A program made the position numbers and the translations under genes. A stretch of DNA of 64,000 nucleotides from assembly GCA_023100825.1 (NCBI GenBank), contig CP095846.1, forward strand, positions 124,001 through 188,000, given 5' to 3'. Shown here piece by piece: positions 36,087 to 45,762 of the stretch (its first letter is position 1; each line of letters opens with the position of its first letter). The notes below the pieces were generated by a model. The model was not told the origin of the DNA. It did no database searches and saw only the letters and a program-made list of their open reading frames with translations. Source of the stretch: Nocardioidaceae bacterium SCSIO 66511. GTDB lineage: Bacteria; Actinomycetota; Actinomycetes; Propionibacteriales; Nocardioidaceae.

Positions 36087-36881
36087 TCAGCCGCGGCGGC
36101 CGGGGCTGCTGATCTCGGTCGCGGCTTCGCGGGCGATCTCGCCCAGCGGATCGAACCGGGCTTCGGTGAGGCGTCCGCGCGGGCCCCAGATGCTGAGGAT
36201 GGCGAGCGGGCGGCCACCTGAGTCGAGGACCGGCGCCGACACTCCCCACGCCGACTCTTCGTACTCGCCGCGGCAGACGCCGTAACCGCGGCGACGTGTC
36301 GCGGACAGTTCGGTGAGCAGCGCCTTGCTGTCGGTGATCGTGGTGTCGGTGTGTCGTACGAGGGGTTCGGCCAGTACGCGATGCAGCAGCTCGTCGGAGG
36401 CGTACGCGAGCAGCGCCTTACCGGTCGAGGTCGCGTGGAGTGCGACGGTGCGGCCGCGCCAGGTAGCCGAGACCACGGCCGGCGGTGCGACTTCATCGAC
36501 GTACGTCAAGCCCGCATCGCGTACGACGGCCAGCGACGCCGTCTCGCCGGTGAGCAGAGAAACGCGTTCGAGCACCTTGTGCGCCGACCGGACGAGCACA
36601 CCGACGCCCGCGGCGCCCGCGAGCTCGACGACACCGAAACCGATCGAGTAGCGCCCGGTCGGCCGATCGAGTACGACCATCTCCTGCGCTTCGAGAGTCG
36701 ACAGGATTCGCCACGCCGTCGCCCGGTTGAGGCCCGAGTCCGCCGCCAGGGCAGCGACGTTCGCGCGGTCGTCCGTTGCCGCGGCGACGGCACGCAGCAG
36801 CGCGATCGCGCGGTCGACCGACTGCACGCGACCCGAGCGTGACGGGTGATCCGGATCGACCTGGTCAGACGCTGCCGACAT
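36087..36881 (-). CDS. IclR family transcriptional regulator
   Basis: A 264-residue regulator with a winged helix (about 25-85: VAALAADSGLNRATAWRILS) and an effector domain. ATG at 36881 has AGAGAGG upstream; in-frame sequence back to 36947 is less likely. Divergent from the transporter/carnitine operon 119 bases away, it is the probable regulator of that operon. Effector may be carnitine or a breakdown product, by context. Confidence 0.9.
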   Translation of the reverse strand: MSAASDQVDPDHPSRSGRVQSVDRAIALLRAVAAATDDRANVAALAADSGLNRATAWRILSTLEAQEMVVLDRPTGRYSIGFGVVELAGAAGVGVLVRSAHKVLERVSLLTGETASLAVVRDAGLTYVDEVAPPAVVSATWRGRTVALHATSTGKALLAYASDELLHRVLAEPLVRHTDTTITDSKALLTELSATRRRGYGVCRGEYEESAWGVSAPVLDSGGRPLAILSIWGPRGRLTEARFDPLGEIAREAATEISSPGRRG

Positions 36882-36918
36882 CGCGCACCTCTCTTGACGG
36901 CTTCCCAGATACTCACTA

Positions 36919-36955
36919 TGTTCGCATTGCTCGAAGGTTGCTCGCATTACGAACA
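36919..36955. promoter_or_regulatory. Candidate operator between IclR and the carnitine operon
   Basis: TGTTCG (36919-36924) is mirrored by CGAACA (36950-36955), and inside lie two related words, TTCGCATTGCTCG and CTCGCATTACGA. The symmetric arrangement in the divergent promoter region suggests an IclR binding site. No clear -10 was identified. Confidence 0.35.
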
Positions 36956-37000
36956 GTAGTCACAGCACGACGAGGACAACGCAGGGACGTGGATCGGCCG

Positions 37001-38557
37001 ATGAACGGACTCTCCCGCCGCGACGTGCTCCGACTCGGAGCGTACGCCGCGGCAGGGGCCACCGGGCTCGGCTCGCTGACGGCGTGCGGGGCCGTGCCAC
37101 CGAAGCCCGACCCGACTGCGCCGCAGAAGCGCGGCGGCGTCCTCAGCCACGGCGCGACCGGCGGCGGCCTCAAGGACACGCTCGATCCGCACTCGCCGGT
37201 CACAAACCCCGACATCGCGCGATGCTGCAACCTGTACGAGCCGTTGCTGCAGTGGGATGAGAAGTACAAGATCCAGCCGGGGCTCGCGAAAGCGGCAACG
37301 CCCAACAAGGACGCCACCGTCTGGACGGTCGAGCTGCGCGACGACGTGATCTTCCACAACGGGAAGACCATGACCGCCGACGATGTGCTGTTCACCCTCA
37401 GCCGCGTCGCCGATCCGAAGGAGCCGACCTCTGGCGGCGTCGAGCTGTCCGGCATTCTCGATCTGAAGAACGCGCGTACGCGCGATCCGTACACCATCGA
37501 GCTGCCGCTGAAGTCGCCGTATGCGGTGCTCGACCAGCTACTCGCCGAGTACACCGTCGGCATCATCCCGACCGACTTCGACATCAAGAACCCCGTCGGC
37601 ACGGGTCCGTTCAAGTACGACACCTTCCAACCAGGCTTGCAGAGCAGCTTCCTCCGCCACGACGACTACTGGGGCGATCCAGCATGGGTCGACGAGCTGC
37701 TCATCTATGACTTCGCCGACGACGCGGCCAAGGTCAATGCGCTACTCGCCGGGCAGGTGCAAAGCGTCGACAACCTCCCGTCGTACCTCGTCGACTCCAT
37801 CGGCGACCAGGGATCGTCGGCGCTGATCTCCGAGACCGGCGCCTGGGTGCCGTTCACAATCCGCGTCGATGTCGCGCCGTTCAAGGACAACCGCGTACGC
37901 CAGGCGCTGCGGCTGATCGCCGACCGCCAGCAGATGATCGACCAAGCGCTCAACGGTTACGGCTTCCTCGGCAACGACCTCTACTCGCCGTTCGACCCCG
38001 CGTACGCGAAAGACCTGCCGCAGCGCGAACAGGACATCGACCAGGCCAAGTCGCTGCTCAAGCAAGCCGGGCAGGAGGGCATGCAGATCGAGCTGGTCAC
38101 GTCGACCGCCGTCGGTGCGGGCGGCGTCGAGTCGGCGAACCTGTTCGTCGACCACGCTCGCCTGGCGGGAGTCGACGTACGACTGACGAAGGCCGACCCC
38201 AACACGTTTTACGGCGATCGCTACCTGTCATGGGAGTTCGCGCAGGACTTCTGGAACACCCGCAACTACATCCCGCAGGTCGCGGTCTGCGCCCAGAAGG
38301 GCGCAACGTACAACGAGACGCACTTCAACGATCCGAAGTTCGACGCGCTCATTGCCCAGGCCCGCAAGGAGACCAACGAGCAGAAGCGCAATCAGATCCT
38401 GCAAGACGCGCAGGAGATCGAGTACGAGACCGGTGGCTACATCATCTGGGGATTCAAGCGCCAGGTAGACGGCTACTCCAACCTCGTACAGGGTTTCGTG
38501 CCGCACCGTTACATGCCGTGCACGTCGTTCCAGTTCCGGCGGGTGTCGTTCGTATGA
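37001..38557 (+). CDS. Dipeptide-type ABC transporter substrate-binding lipoprotein
   Basis: A 518-residue family 5 solute-binding protein. A twin-arginine signal (SRRDVLRLG, RR at 6-7) runs into a lipobox with C29, so it is exported folded and lipidated. The family pattern is clear: LYEPLLQWD, KDATVWTVELRDDVIFHNG and ADDVLFTL. An in-frame GTG at 36989 is an alternative start. Nickel, peptides and other solutes are known ligands; the downstream enzymes suggest carnitine or an acylcarnitine. Confidence 0.88.
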   Translation: MNGLSRRDVLRLGAYAAAGATGLGSLTACGAVPPKPDPTAPQKRGGVLSHGATGGGLKDTLDPHSPVTNPDIARCCNLYEPLLQWDEKYKIQPGLAKAATPNKDATVWTVELRDDVIFHNGKTMTADDVLFTLSRVADPKEPTSGGVELSGILDLKNARTRDPYTIELPLKSPYAVLDQLLAEYTVGIIPTDFDIKNPVGTGPFKYDTFQPGLQSSFLRHDDYWGDPAWVDELLIYDFADDAAKVNALLAGQVQSVDNLPSYLVDSIGDQGSSALISETGAWVPFTIRVDVAPFKDNRVRQALRLIADRQQMIDQALNGYGFLGNDLYSPFDPAYAKDLPQREQDIDQAKSLLKQAGQEGMQIELVTSTAVGAGGVESANLFVDHARLAGVDVRLTKADPNTFYGDRYLSWEFAQDFWNTRNYIPQVAVCAQKGATYNETHFNDPKFDALIAQARKETNEQKRNQILQDAQEIEYETGGYIIWGFKRQVDGYSNLVQGFVPHRYMPCTSFQFRRVSFV

Positions 38558-38567
38558 GGGATCAGCG

Positions 38568-39593
38568 ATGAGCGACGCCGCGACCGCAGACCCGAACGAG
38601 CTCGCCCCTCGCGTACGCTCCGCTCCGGCCGCGTGGACGATGTGGCTGATCCGGCGGATCGGCCTTGCCGTGCTGACGCTGTGGCTCACGTCGGTGCTCG
38701 TCTTCGTCGCGACGACCTCATTGGGCGATCCGGTGAAGGCGATCCTCGGCAAGAGCGCGGCGACGAGCCCCGAACGCGCCGAGCAGATTCGCCAACAGCT
38801 GCACCTCGACGACAACATCGTCGAGCGGTACGTCCAGTGGCTGGGCGATCTACTCACGGGTGACCTCGGCACCTCCGTCGCCAACCAGCAGCCCGTGTCG
38901 GAGCTACTGGGCGACCGAGTCATCAACAGCGGCGTACTCGTGTTGATCGCCGCCGTCGTGATGATCCCCATTGCATTCGGCATCGCGCTGATCTGTGCGA
39001 ATGCGCGCGGTCGGCGTACCGACCAGGTGATCCAGATCGTGCTCCTCGGGCTCGCCGGCCTACCGGAGTTCGTCATCGGCATCATCCTGGTGGCCGTCTT
39101 CTCGACCACTCTGCTGCATGTCTTGCCGGCCGTCACGATAAGTGCCGGTGGAGAGGGCCCGTGGCAAAATCCCGCGTCGATGATTCTGCCGGTCGCGACG
39201 CTGGTGCTCGCGGTCGCGCCGTACATCATCCGCATCGTGCGCTCGACGCTGCTCGAGGTGCTGGACAGTGACTACGTCGAGCTCGCCCGGCTCAAGGGGA
39301 TACCGGAGAAGGTCGTACTCCGCAAACACGCGCTGCTCAACGCGATCGTGCCTGGCATTCAAGTCATTGCGCTGCAGCTCGCCTGGCTGGCCGGCGGCAT
39401 CGTGATCGTCGAGTACCTCTTCTCCTATCCAGGCATCGGTGCGAGCCTCGTCGACTCGGTACGCAACAGCGATATCCCAATGGTGCAAGCGCTGTCGATG
39501 ATCATCGCGGCTGTCTACGTTGTGGTGAATCTCGTCGCCGACGTGCTGTCGATCCTGTTCACTCCGCGAGCGAGGACGGCGATCTCGTCATGA
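38568..39593 (+). CDS. Dipeptide-type ABC transporter permease (DppB-like)
   Basis: A 341-residue membrane protein with six predicted helices. RLKGIPEKVVLRKHALLNA is the EAA-type loop that contacts the ATPase, and the first helix followed by a large external loop is standard for the DppB group. GAGGGATCAGCG precedes the ATG. It overlaps the next permease gene by four bases. Confidence 0.92.
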   Translation: MSDAATADPNELAPRVRSAPAAWTMWLIRRIGLAVLTLWLTSVLVFVATTSLGDPVKAILGKSAATSPERAEQIRQQLHLDDNIVERYVQWLGDLLTGDLGTSVANQQPVSELLGDRVINSGVLVLIAAVVMIPIAFGIALICANARGRRTDQVIQIVLLGLAGLPEFVIGIILVAVFSTTLLHVLPAVTISAGGEGPWQNPASMILPVATLVLAVAPYIIRIVRSTLLEVLDSDYVELARLKGIPEKVVLRKHALLNAIVPGIQVIALQLAWLAGGIVIVEYLFSYPGIGASLVDSVRNSDIPMVQALSMIIAAVYVVVNLVADVLSILFTPRARTAISS

Positions 39594-40426
39594 GTGTCTT
39601 CACCGCCGCAAGCATCAAGCGCGTCACTGGCCAGCACCGTCTGGTCGTCGGCCTCGTCATCACCCTGGTGGTGATCGTGCTGGCGATCGTCGGCCCGTGG
39701 ATCGCTCCACACGGCGAGAACGCCATCGTCGGCGACCCCTTCAGCGACGAGAAGGGTTGGCTCGGTACCGACTATCTCGGCCAGGATGTGTGGAGCCGGG
39801 TGCTCGCCGGTGGGCGCTCGATTCTGCTGATCTCCTTCCTGGCAACGCTGTTGGGCATGGTGCTCGGCATCCTGATCGGCGTCGTTGCGGCGTACGCGGG
39901 CGGCTGGATCGACGAAGGTCTGATGCGGCTCAACGACGTCGCCCTCGCCTTCCCGCAGATCCTGCTCGCGCTCCTCGTACTCGCCGCCGTCGAGCAGCCC
40001 AAATGGTGGATGATCGTCATCCTGGTGGGCGTCTCGCACGCACCAAGGGTTGCGAGAGTTGCTCGTGGCGTAGCGCTCGGACTCGTTTCACGTGACTTCG
40101 TTGCCTCGGCCGAAGCGATGGGTGAGAGTCGCATCCGGGTCATCCTGGCCGAGGTCCTGCCGAACATGAATGCCCCGCTGCTGGCCGAAGCCGGTCTGCG
40201 GCTCACGTACTCGATCGGAATGGTCGCGGGCATCGGGTTCCTGGGCTTCTCCACTGATCCCGGCGCCGCCGACTGGGGCCAGATGATCAACGAGAACAGG
40301 CTCGCTCTGCTCGTTCAGCCGTGGGGTGTCCTCGCACCGGTCATCATGATCGGCATCTTCACCATCGGTACGAACCTGATGGCCGACGGCATCACCCAGC
40401 TTGCCGCGAAGGGGGACGAGTCGTGA
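39590..40426 (+). CDS. Dipeptide-type ABC transporter permease (DppC-like)
   Basis: A 278-residue partner permease. LGTDYLGQDVWSRVLAGGR is the well-conserved DppC start motif, and ASAEAMGESRIRVILAEVLP contains the EAA loop. Start and stop are both coupled to its neighbours (ATGA before, GTGA after). Confidence 0.92.
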   Translation: MSVFTAASIKRVTGQHRLVVGLVITLVVIVLAIVGPWIAPHGENAIVGDPFSDEKGWLGTDYLGQDVWSRVLAGGRSILLISFLATLLGMVLGILIGVVAAYAGGWIDEGLMRLNDVALAFPQILLALLVLAAVEQPKWWMIVILVGVSHAPRVARVARGVALGLVSRDFVASAEAMGESRIRVILAEVLPNMNAPLLAEAGLRLTYSIGMVAGIGFLGFSTDPGAADWGQMINENRLALLVQPWGVLAPVIMIGIFTIGTNLMADGITQLAAKGDES

Positions 40427-42222
40427 CCACCAAGACGACCCAGGACACCGCCACTGCGGCCAGCGCCTGCACGGTCAGCGGCCTGCGCGTCGAACTGTCC
40501 GGCAGCGGGATCGACGTTGTCGAAGACATCGACCTCGTACTCGCTCCCGGCGAGGTCGTCGGCCTCGTAGGCGAGTCCGGCTCGGGCAAGACGACGGTAG
40601 GCACTGCGCTACTCGGGTACGCCCGCGAGGGCGCGGCCATCGACGCTGGCAGCGTCCTGCTCGGCGACAACGATGTGCTCGCCATGTCGTGGAAGGACGT
40701 ACGCCAGCTGCGCGGCGAGGAGATCGCGTACGTGCCGCAGGATCCCGCTTCCGCGCTGAACCCGAGTATCCGGATCGGCCGACAGATCGTCGAGCTGCTC
40801 GAGCTGCGCAACGTCGGCAGCGCGGACGAGCGGATGGAGCGTGCGCGCGACGGCCTCGCTGAGGTCGGGTTGCCGAACGACGACGAGTTCCTGCAGCGGT
40901 TCCCGCATCAGCTCTCCGGCGGGCAGGTGCAGCGCGTCGCGTTGGCGATGGCATTCCTGCCGCGTCCGAAGGTGCTCGTACTCGATGAGCCGACGACCGG
41001 GCTCGACGTCACCACTCAGGGCATGGTGCTCGACACCATGAACCAGCTGTGCCGCAGTCACCAGGTCGCCGCACTGTATGTCACTCACGATCTCGCCGTC
41101 ATCGGCAACATCGCCGACCGGGTCGCGGTCATGTACGCGGGCCAGATCGTGGAGCTCGGCTCTCGACGCGACATCTTCGACCACCCGTCGCATCCGTACA
41201 CGCGGGCACTGCTCGACGCCATCCCGCACCTGTCCCGGGCGCGGGCACTCGGCGGGATTCCAGGTCGTACGCCGGGGCCCGGCCGCCGGCCCGAGGGATG
41301 CCGATTCCACGACCGATGCCCGAGCGCGGTCGACGCATGCGCGACGACCGAGCCCGCCCCCGTCGCGATCGCGCCGGGACACGCGGCACGATGCATCCGT
41401 ACGACCGAGATCGGCAGCTGGGACATCAACCTCGGTACCGTTCCCGACTCGGACCCGCTCGCCGAGCGCGATCTCATGCTGTCCGTCGACGGTCTCGACG
41501 TCTTCTACGGGCGCAAGCATGTCGTCTTCGACGTGTCGTTCGACCTGGCCCGCTCCGAGTGCGTGGCCCTCGTCGGCGAGTCAGGCAGCGGCAAGACCAC
41601 GATCTCGCGCTGTGTCGGCGGGCTCCACAAGAACTGGTCCGGGTCGATCCGATTCGATGAACACGACCTGGCGAAGGGGGCAAGGGCCAGGCCTGCGGCC
41701 GACCGCAAGCGGGTCCAGTACATCTTCCAGAACCCATACCTGTCGCTGAATCCGCGCCTGACGATCGAGCAGATCGTACGCCGGCCGATGGAGCTGTTCG
41801 GTCTCGCGAAAGGACGCAAGGCACGTGACCGCGTCGTGGAGTTGCTCGATGCGGTGGCACTCGGGCCGACAGTCCTGAAGCTGCAGACCAACCGACTCTC
41901 GGGTGGTGAGCGCCAACGTGTGGCGATCGCGCGCGCTCTCGCTGCGGAGCCCGACGTGCTCGTATGCGACGAGATCACGTCCGCTCTCGACGTGTCGGTT
42001 CAGGGCTCGATCGTCTCGCTGCTCGAGGATCTTCGCAAACAGCGCGGGATCAGCATGCTGTTCGTGACGCATAACCTCGCGCTCGTGAGGTCGATCGCGG
42101 CACGTATCCAGATCCTCAACGCAGGCAGGGTTGTGGAGTCCGGATCCGTTGTCGAGGTCATGGACGACCCGCAGGAGGAGTACACCCGCAACCTGCTCGC
42201 GAACAGTCCGCGGATCGACTGA
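40423..42222 (+). CDS. Fused dual ABC ATPase of the dipeptide-type importer (DppD-DppF)
   Basis: A 599-residue protein carrying two complete ABC domains that are separate subunits in the classical system. Domain 1 has GESGSGKTT, LSGGQVQRVALA and VLVLDEPTTGLD, followed by the cysteine-containing oligopeptide C-terminal extension (CRFHDRCPSAVDAC). Domain 2 has [24 protein letters not shown] and VCDEITSALD. GTG at 40423 overlaps the stop of the permease. It powers the importer. Confidence 0.92.
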   Translation: MTTKTTQDTATAASACTVSGLRVELSGSGIDVVEDIDLVLAPGEVVGLVGESGSGKTTVGTALLGYAREGAAIDAGSVLLGDNDVLAMSWKDVRQLRGEEIAYVPQDPASALNPSIRIGRQIVELLELRNVGSADERMERARDGLAEVGLPNDDEFLQRFPHQLSGGQVQRVALAMAFLPRPKVLVLDEPTTGLDVTTQGMVLDTMNQLCRSHQVAALYVTHDLAVIGNIADRVAVMYAGQIVELGSRRDIFDHPSHPYTRALLDAIPHLSRARALGGIPGRTPGPGRRPEGCRFHDRCPSAVDACATTEPAPVAIAPGHAARCIRTTEIGSWDINLGTVPDSDPLAERDLMLSVDGLDVFYGRKHVVFDVSFDLARSECVALVGESGSGKTTISRCVGGLHKNWSGSIRFDEHDLAKGARARPAADRKRVQYIFQNPYLSLNPRLTIEQIVRRPMELFGLAKGRKARDRVVELLDAVALGPTVLKLQTNRLSGGERQRVAIARALAAEPDVLVCDEITSALDVSVQGSIVSLLEDLRKQRGISMLFVTHNLALVRSIAARIQILNAGRVVESGSVVEVMDDPQEEYTRNLLANSPRID

Positions 42223-42230
42223 CACGGCCC

Positions 42231-43355
42231 ATGAAGTCCCGCACCAACGGGTCGCAGCTCTCAGAGCTACGGCTGGTCGATCCGCACCTCTCCTCCGCCG
42301 AGGGGTACGAAAAGCTGGCCGCGCGCTCGGCGAGACCGCTGCCGACGGACCTCATCTCGTTCGACACGGTCGTCGCCGGTGGGGGCCGCATGCGCACGCT
42401 GCACGAGTGGATCGCCGATACGTACGGCACATCGCTGCTCGTGGTCGACCGCGGAACACTGGTGTACGAGTGGTACGCGGACGAGCTGGGCCCAGACACC
42501 CTCTTCCTCGGTGCGTCGATGACGAAGTCGGCCCTCGCACACCTCGTCGGACGTGCTGTGACGAATGGAGTGTTGGGTCTCGACGACCTCGCGGCGTCTT
42601 ACGTACCCGAACTCGAGCACACCGGGTACCAAGACGTAACCGTGCGATCGCTGCTGACGATGACGTCCGGAGTCGATTGGGTCGAGGATCATCGTGACTC
42701 GGGCACGCTCGCGTCACGACTCGTCGGATGTTTCGGAGATCCCCCGGGCGACTCGCGGGCGCTACTTCGGCTCATCAATGCGCGTACGCGCCCCGGCACG
42801 CAGTACGAATACTGCACCGCCGACTCCCAGGTGCTCGACTGGGTACGCGAACGCGCGACCGACCTGACCTATGTCGAGGATCTCGCACGTCTGTGGGACA
42901 CGCTCGGATGCGAGCGCGACGCTGTCGTCGGAATCGACGCGCTGCGGGTACCGCTCGCGGGGGGCGGGCTTGCCGCGTGTGCTCGCGACTGGGCACGTAT
43001 CGGGATGCTTGCGGTCGACGGAACCTCCGGAGGCGCTGGAGTCCTCGACGAGGAGTGGATTGACGCGGCGGTACGGCCGCCCTTTCGGTTCCTCGAACCC
43101 GGGCGTCTCCCAAGCGGCATCAGTACCCACGTCGGCTTTGCGTACCACTGGTGGCCGCTGGACCTCCACGGTCGGCGCATTGCCGCCGACGGCAGCCGCG
43201 GACAGTTCACCTACGTGGACCGCGCCGCCGACGTCGTGATCGTGAAGACATCGCAGTGGCCGTACGACGACTGGCTCGCCGATCGGCAGTTCCGCGATCT
43301 GAGCTATCTCGGCCTCGCCGCGATCGGCGATGCGGTCGTGGGCTCACGCACATAG
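42231..43355 (+). CDS. Serine hydrolase of the beta-lactamase/NylB type
   Basis: A 374-residue protein with the class C beta-lactamase fold. SMTK at 96-99 is the SxxK catalytic motif, and a YEYCTADSQ stretch (192-200) offers the catalytic tyrosine in the same place as in 6-aminohexanoate-dimer hydrolase NylB; HHWWP-like and GSRGQF segments close the site. It has no signal peptide, so it acts in the cytoplasm. Eight bases after the importer ATPase and before the carnitine enzymes, it may split an ester or amide of the imported compound. Confidence 0.82.
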   Translation: MKSRTNGSQLSELRLVDPHLSSAEGYEKLAARSARPLPTDLISFDTVVAGGGRMRTLHEWIADTYGTSLLVVDRGTLVYEWYADELGPDTLFLGASMTKSALAHLVGRAVTNGVLGLDDLAASYVPELEHTGYQDVTVRSLLTMTSGVDWVEDHRDSGTLASRLVGCFGDPPGDSRALLRLINARTRPGTQYEYCTADSQVLDWVRERATDLTYVEDLARLWDTLGCERDAVVGIDALRVPLAGGGLAACARDWARIGMLAVDGTSGGAGVLDEEWIDAAVRPPFRFLEPGRLPSGISTHVGFAYHWWPLDLHGRRIAADGSRGQFTYVDRAADVVIVKTSQWPYDDWLADRQFRDLSYLGLAAIGDAVVGSRT

Positions 43356-43381
43356 GGCAGAACCAACTAGAGGAGGTCACC

Positions 43382-44269
43382 GTGAATCGCAACGTCATCA
43401 TTACGTGCGCCCTCACCGGCGCTGGAGACACAGTCGGCAGGTCGGAGCACGTTCCGGTGACCCCGGAGCAGATTGCGGAGTCGGGGATCGCTGCTGCGCG
43501 AGCGGGGGCAGCGATCGTGCATGTTCACGTACGTGATCCGCAATCAGGACAGGGATCTCGTGACGTTGCGCTTTACCGGGAAGCGGTGGAGCGCATCCGC
43601 GACAGCGGAGTCGACGTCGTCATCAACACGACAGCGGGTATGGGCGGCGATCTGATGGTCGACCCGGAGCAGCCGACGAACTTTGTCGAGGGCACGGACC
43701 TCGTGAACGGCGTCGAGCGTCTCGCGCACGTCGAGGAGTTGCTGCCGGACATCTGCACCCTCGACTGCGGCAGTCTGAACTTCGGCGAAGGCAGCCTCGT
43801 GTACGTCAGCACACCCGACATCCTCCGGGCGGGTGCGAAGAAGATCCAGGAGCTGGGCGTGCGCGTGGAGATGGAGATCTTCGACACCGGTCACCTGTGG
43901 TTCGCCCGCAGACTGGTCGAGGAAGGTTTGATCGACTCCCCTGCGATGTTCCAACTCTGCATGGACATTCCGTACGGTGCGCCGGCCGATCCGAGCCTGC
44001 TCGCGACGATGGTCAACCAGCTTCCGGAGGGAGCAGTATGGGCATCGTTCGCGCTCGGCCGGATGCAGATGCCCTGGGTCGCACAGTCGGTGTTGCTCGG
44101 AGGGCACGTACGCGTGGGTCTCGAGGACAACCTCTATCTGAGCAAGGGCGTCAAGGCGACGAACGCTCAGTTGGTCGAGCGAGCGCGCACCATTGTCGAG
44201 TCGATGGGCGCAGCTGTTGCGACGCCGGACGAGGCGCGCGAAATCCTCAACCTGAAGCCGAGGGCCTGA
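43382..44269 (+). CDS. 3-keto acid cleavage enzyme (BKACE), probably dehydrocarnitine cleaving
   Basis: A 295-residue TIM-barrel zinc enzyme of the former DUF849 family. IVHVHVRDP holds the zinc histidines (H47, H49), and the family pattern continues with NTTAGMGG and LDCGSLNFG. Such enzymes transfer an acetoacetate fragment using acetyl-CoA. With L-carnitine dehydrogenase and a thioesterase behind it, the expected reaction is dehydrocarnitine plus acetyl-CoA to betainyl-CoA plus acetoacetate. GTG at 43382 has an excellent AGGAGG. Confidence 0.88.
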   Translation: MNRNVIITCALTGAGDTVGRSEHVPVTPEQIAESGIAAARAGAAIVHVHVRDPQSGQGSRDVALYREAVERIRDSGVDVVINTTAGMGGDLMVDPEQPTNFVEGTDLVNGVERLAHVEELLPDICTLDCGSLNFGEGSLVYVSTPDILRAGAKKIQELGVRVEMEIFDTGHLWFARRLVEEGLIDSPAMFQLCMDIPYGAPADPSLLATMVNQLPEGAVWASFALGRMQMPWVAQSVLLGGHVRVGLEDNLYLSKGVKATNAQLVERARTIVESMGAAVATPDEAREILNLKPRA

Positions 44270-44270
44270 G

Positions 44271-45221
44271 ATGAGCGGGGGACAACGAGTCGCACCAGCA
44301 GAGGTACGTACTGTCGCCTGCGTGGGCGCCGGAGTCATCGGCGGAGGCTGGGTCGCGTACTTTCTCGCTCGCGGTTACCGAGTTGTTGCATGGGATCCGG
44401 CGCCAGATGCCGAGCAGCGACTACGTCATCTGGTGGAGAGTGCCTGGCCGGCGCTCACCGAGCTGGGACTGGCGGCGGGCGCAAGCATCGAGAACCTCAC
44501 GTACGAAAGCGATCTGGCGACAGCTGTCTCGCAGGCTGACGTCGTACAGGAGAGCGCGCCAGAGCAGCTCAACCTCAAGCGGAAGCTGCTTGCCGACATC
44601 GATGCCGTGGCGCCGCCCGAGGTGGTGATCGCATCGTCGACTTCGGGTTTTCCGATGACCGATATGCAGACCGCGTGCGCGTACCCGCAGCGTACGGTCG
44701 TCGCGCACCCGTTCAATCCGCCGTACCTGATCCCGTTGGTCGAGGTCGTCGGCGGCGAGGAGACCGATCCTGACGTCGTCGCATGGACCTCGGACTTCCT
44801 CCGGCACGCAGGTAAGTCGGTGATCACGATGGACCGTGAGGTGCCGGGATTCATCGCGAATCGGTTGCAGGAGGCATTGTGGCGGGAGGCGTTGCACATG
44901 GTCGCCGCCGGAGAGGCGACCGTCGAGCAGATCGACCAGTCGATCACCGATGGACCCGGCCTTCGCTGGCCGGTCCAAGGCCCATGCCTGACCTTCCATC
45001 TCGCCGGTGGACAAGGCGGGATGGCCCATATGCTCGACCACTTCGGGCCGTCGCTCGAGGCGCCGTGGACCCGACTCGAGTCGACCGAGCTCACCCCCGC
45101 GCTACGCGACGCGATGGTCGACGGGTGTGAGCGTGAGGCCGACGGTCGCAGCATCGACGACCTCGTCGGCGAACGCGACCGAGGTGTCATCGCCATGCTC
45201 CGGGCGTTGGGGCGCGCATGA
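44271..45221 (+). CDS. L-carnitine dehydrogenase-like 3-hydroxyacyl dehydrogenase
   Basis: A 316-residue NAD-dependent enzyme. GAGVIGGGW binds NAD, VAHPFNPPYLIPLVEVV is the family signature and PGFIANRLQEALWREALH matches the L-carnitine dehydrogenase branch rather than fatty acid 3-hydroxyacyl-CoA enzymes. It would oxidise carnitine to 3-dehydrocarnitine. It begins one base after the BKACE stop and overlaps the thioesterase gene. Confidence 0.87.
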   Translation: MSGGQRVAPAEVRTVACVGAGVIGGGWVAYFLARGYRVVAWDPAPDAEQRLRHLVESAWPALTELGLAAGASIENLTYESDLATAVSQADVVQESAPEQLNLKRKLLADIDAVAPPEVVIASSTSGFPMTDMQTACAYPQRTVVAHPFNPPYLIPLVEVVGGEETDPDVVAWTSDFLRHAGKSVITMDREVPGFIANRLQEALWREALHMVAAGEATVEQIDQSITDGPGLRWPVQGPCLTFHLAGGQGGMAHMLDHFGPSLEAPWTRLESTELTPALRDAMVDGCEREADGRSIDDLVGERDRGVIAMLRALGRA

Positions 45222-45649
45222 TCGTCTGGCGCGAGCGGGTACGTCCGGACTGGGTCGACTACAACGGGCACCTGAACGACGGCTACTACGCGGTGATCTT
45301 CGGGCACGCCACCGATGAGGTGCTCGATCGAGTCGGCCTCGACGCGGCGTACCGAGAAGCCAACGACTCATCTCTGTACACCGTCGAGCAACACCTTCGC
45401 TATCTCGCGGAGGTTCCGCCGGACGCGGAGGTCGAGGTGCGGTCAACGGTGATCGGCGGGTCCGTGAAGCTGCTCCGGCTCTGGCACGAGCTCTGGTTCG
45501 ACGACACGTTGCGGGCGACCGCCGAGGCTCTCGGTGTGCACGTGACCGGCCGCCGGTCGGCACCGTTCCCCGACGAGATCGTGCAGCGGATCGCGAGTGT
45601 GCGGGTCGATGCGCCCGCCGAGGCAGGTGGGAGTATCCGCGCGATCTGA
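45218..45649 (+). CDS. Hotdog-fold acyl-CoA thioesterase, probably betainyl-CoA thioesterase
   Basis: A 143-residue 4HBT-type thioesterase. DYNGHLNDGYY near residues 14-24 is the conserved catalytic segment. In known carnitine degradation clusters a thioesterase next to the cleavage enzyme frees glycine betaine from betainyl-CoA; the position here is the same. ATGA overlap with the dehydrogenase shows coupling. Last gene of the operon. Confidence 0.85.
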   Translation: MIVWRERVRPDWVDYNGHLNDGYYAVIFGHATDEVLDRVGLDAAYREANDSSLYTVEQHLRYLAEVPPDAEVEVRSTVIGGSVKLLRLWHELWFDDTLRATAEALGVHVTGRRSAPFPDEIVQRIASVRVDAPAEAGGSIRAI

Positions 45650-45658
45650 ACGGATTGG

Positions 45659-45717
45659 GAGTTCGGTGCGCAGTCGTTGATCCCGGCGGCGTACACCAAC
45701 GACTACGCGCCGAACTC
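45659..45717. terminator. Long hairpin at the end of the carnitine operon
   Basis: A 21-base arm at 45659-45679 (beginning GAGTTCGG) pairs with 45697-45717 (ending CGAACTC) with only two mismatches around a 17-base loop. It starts ten bases after the thioesterase stop and faces the end of the convergent DUF2867 gene. Confidence 0.65.
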
Positions 45718-45762
45718 TCGTACGCCCGGCCCGTCCGCCGCTCCTCAGGAGCTCGGCAGGTC

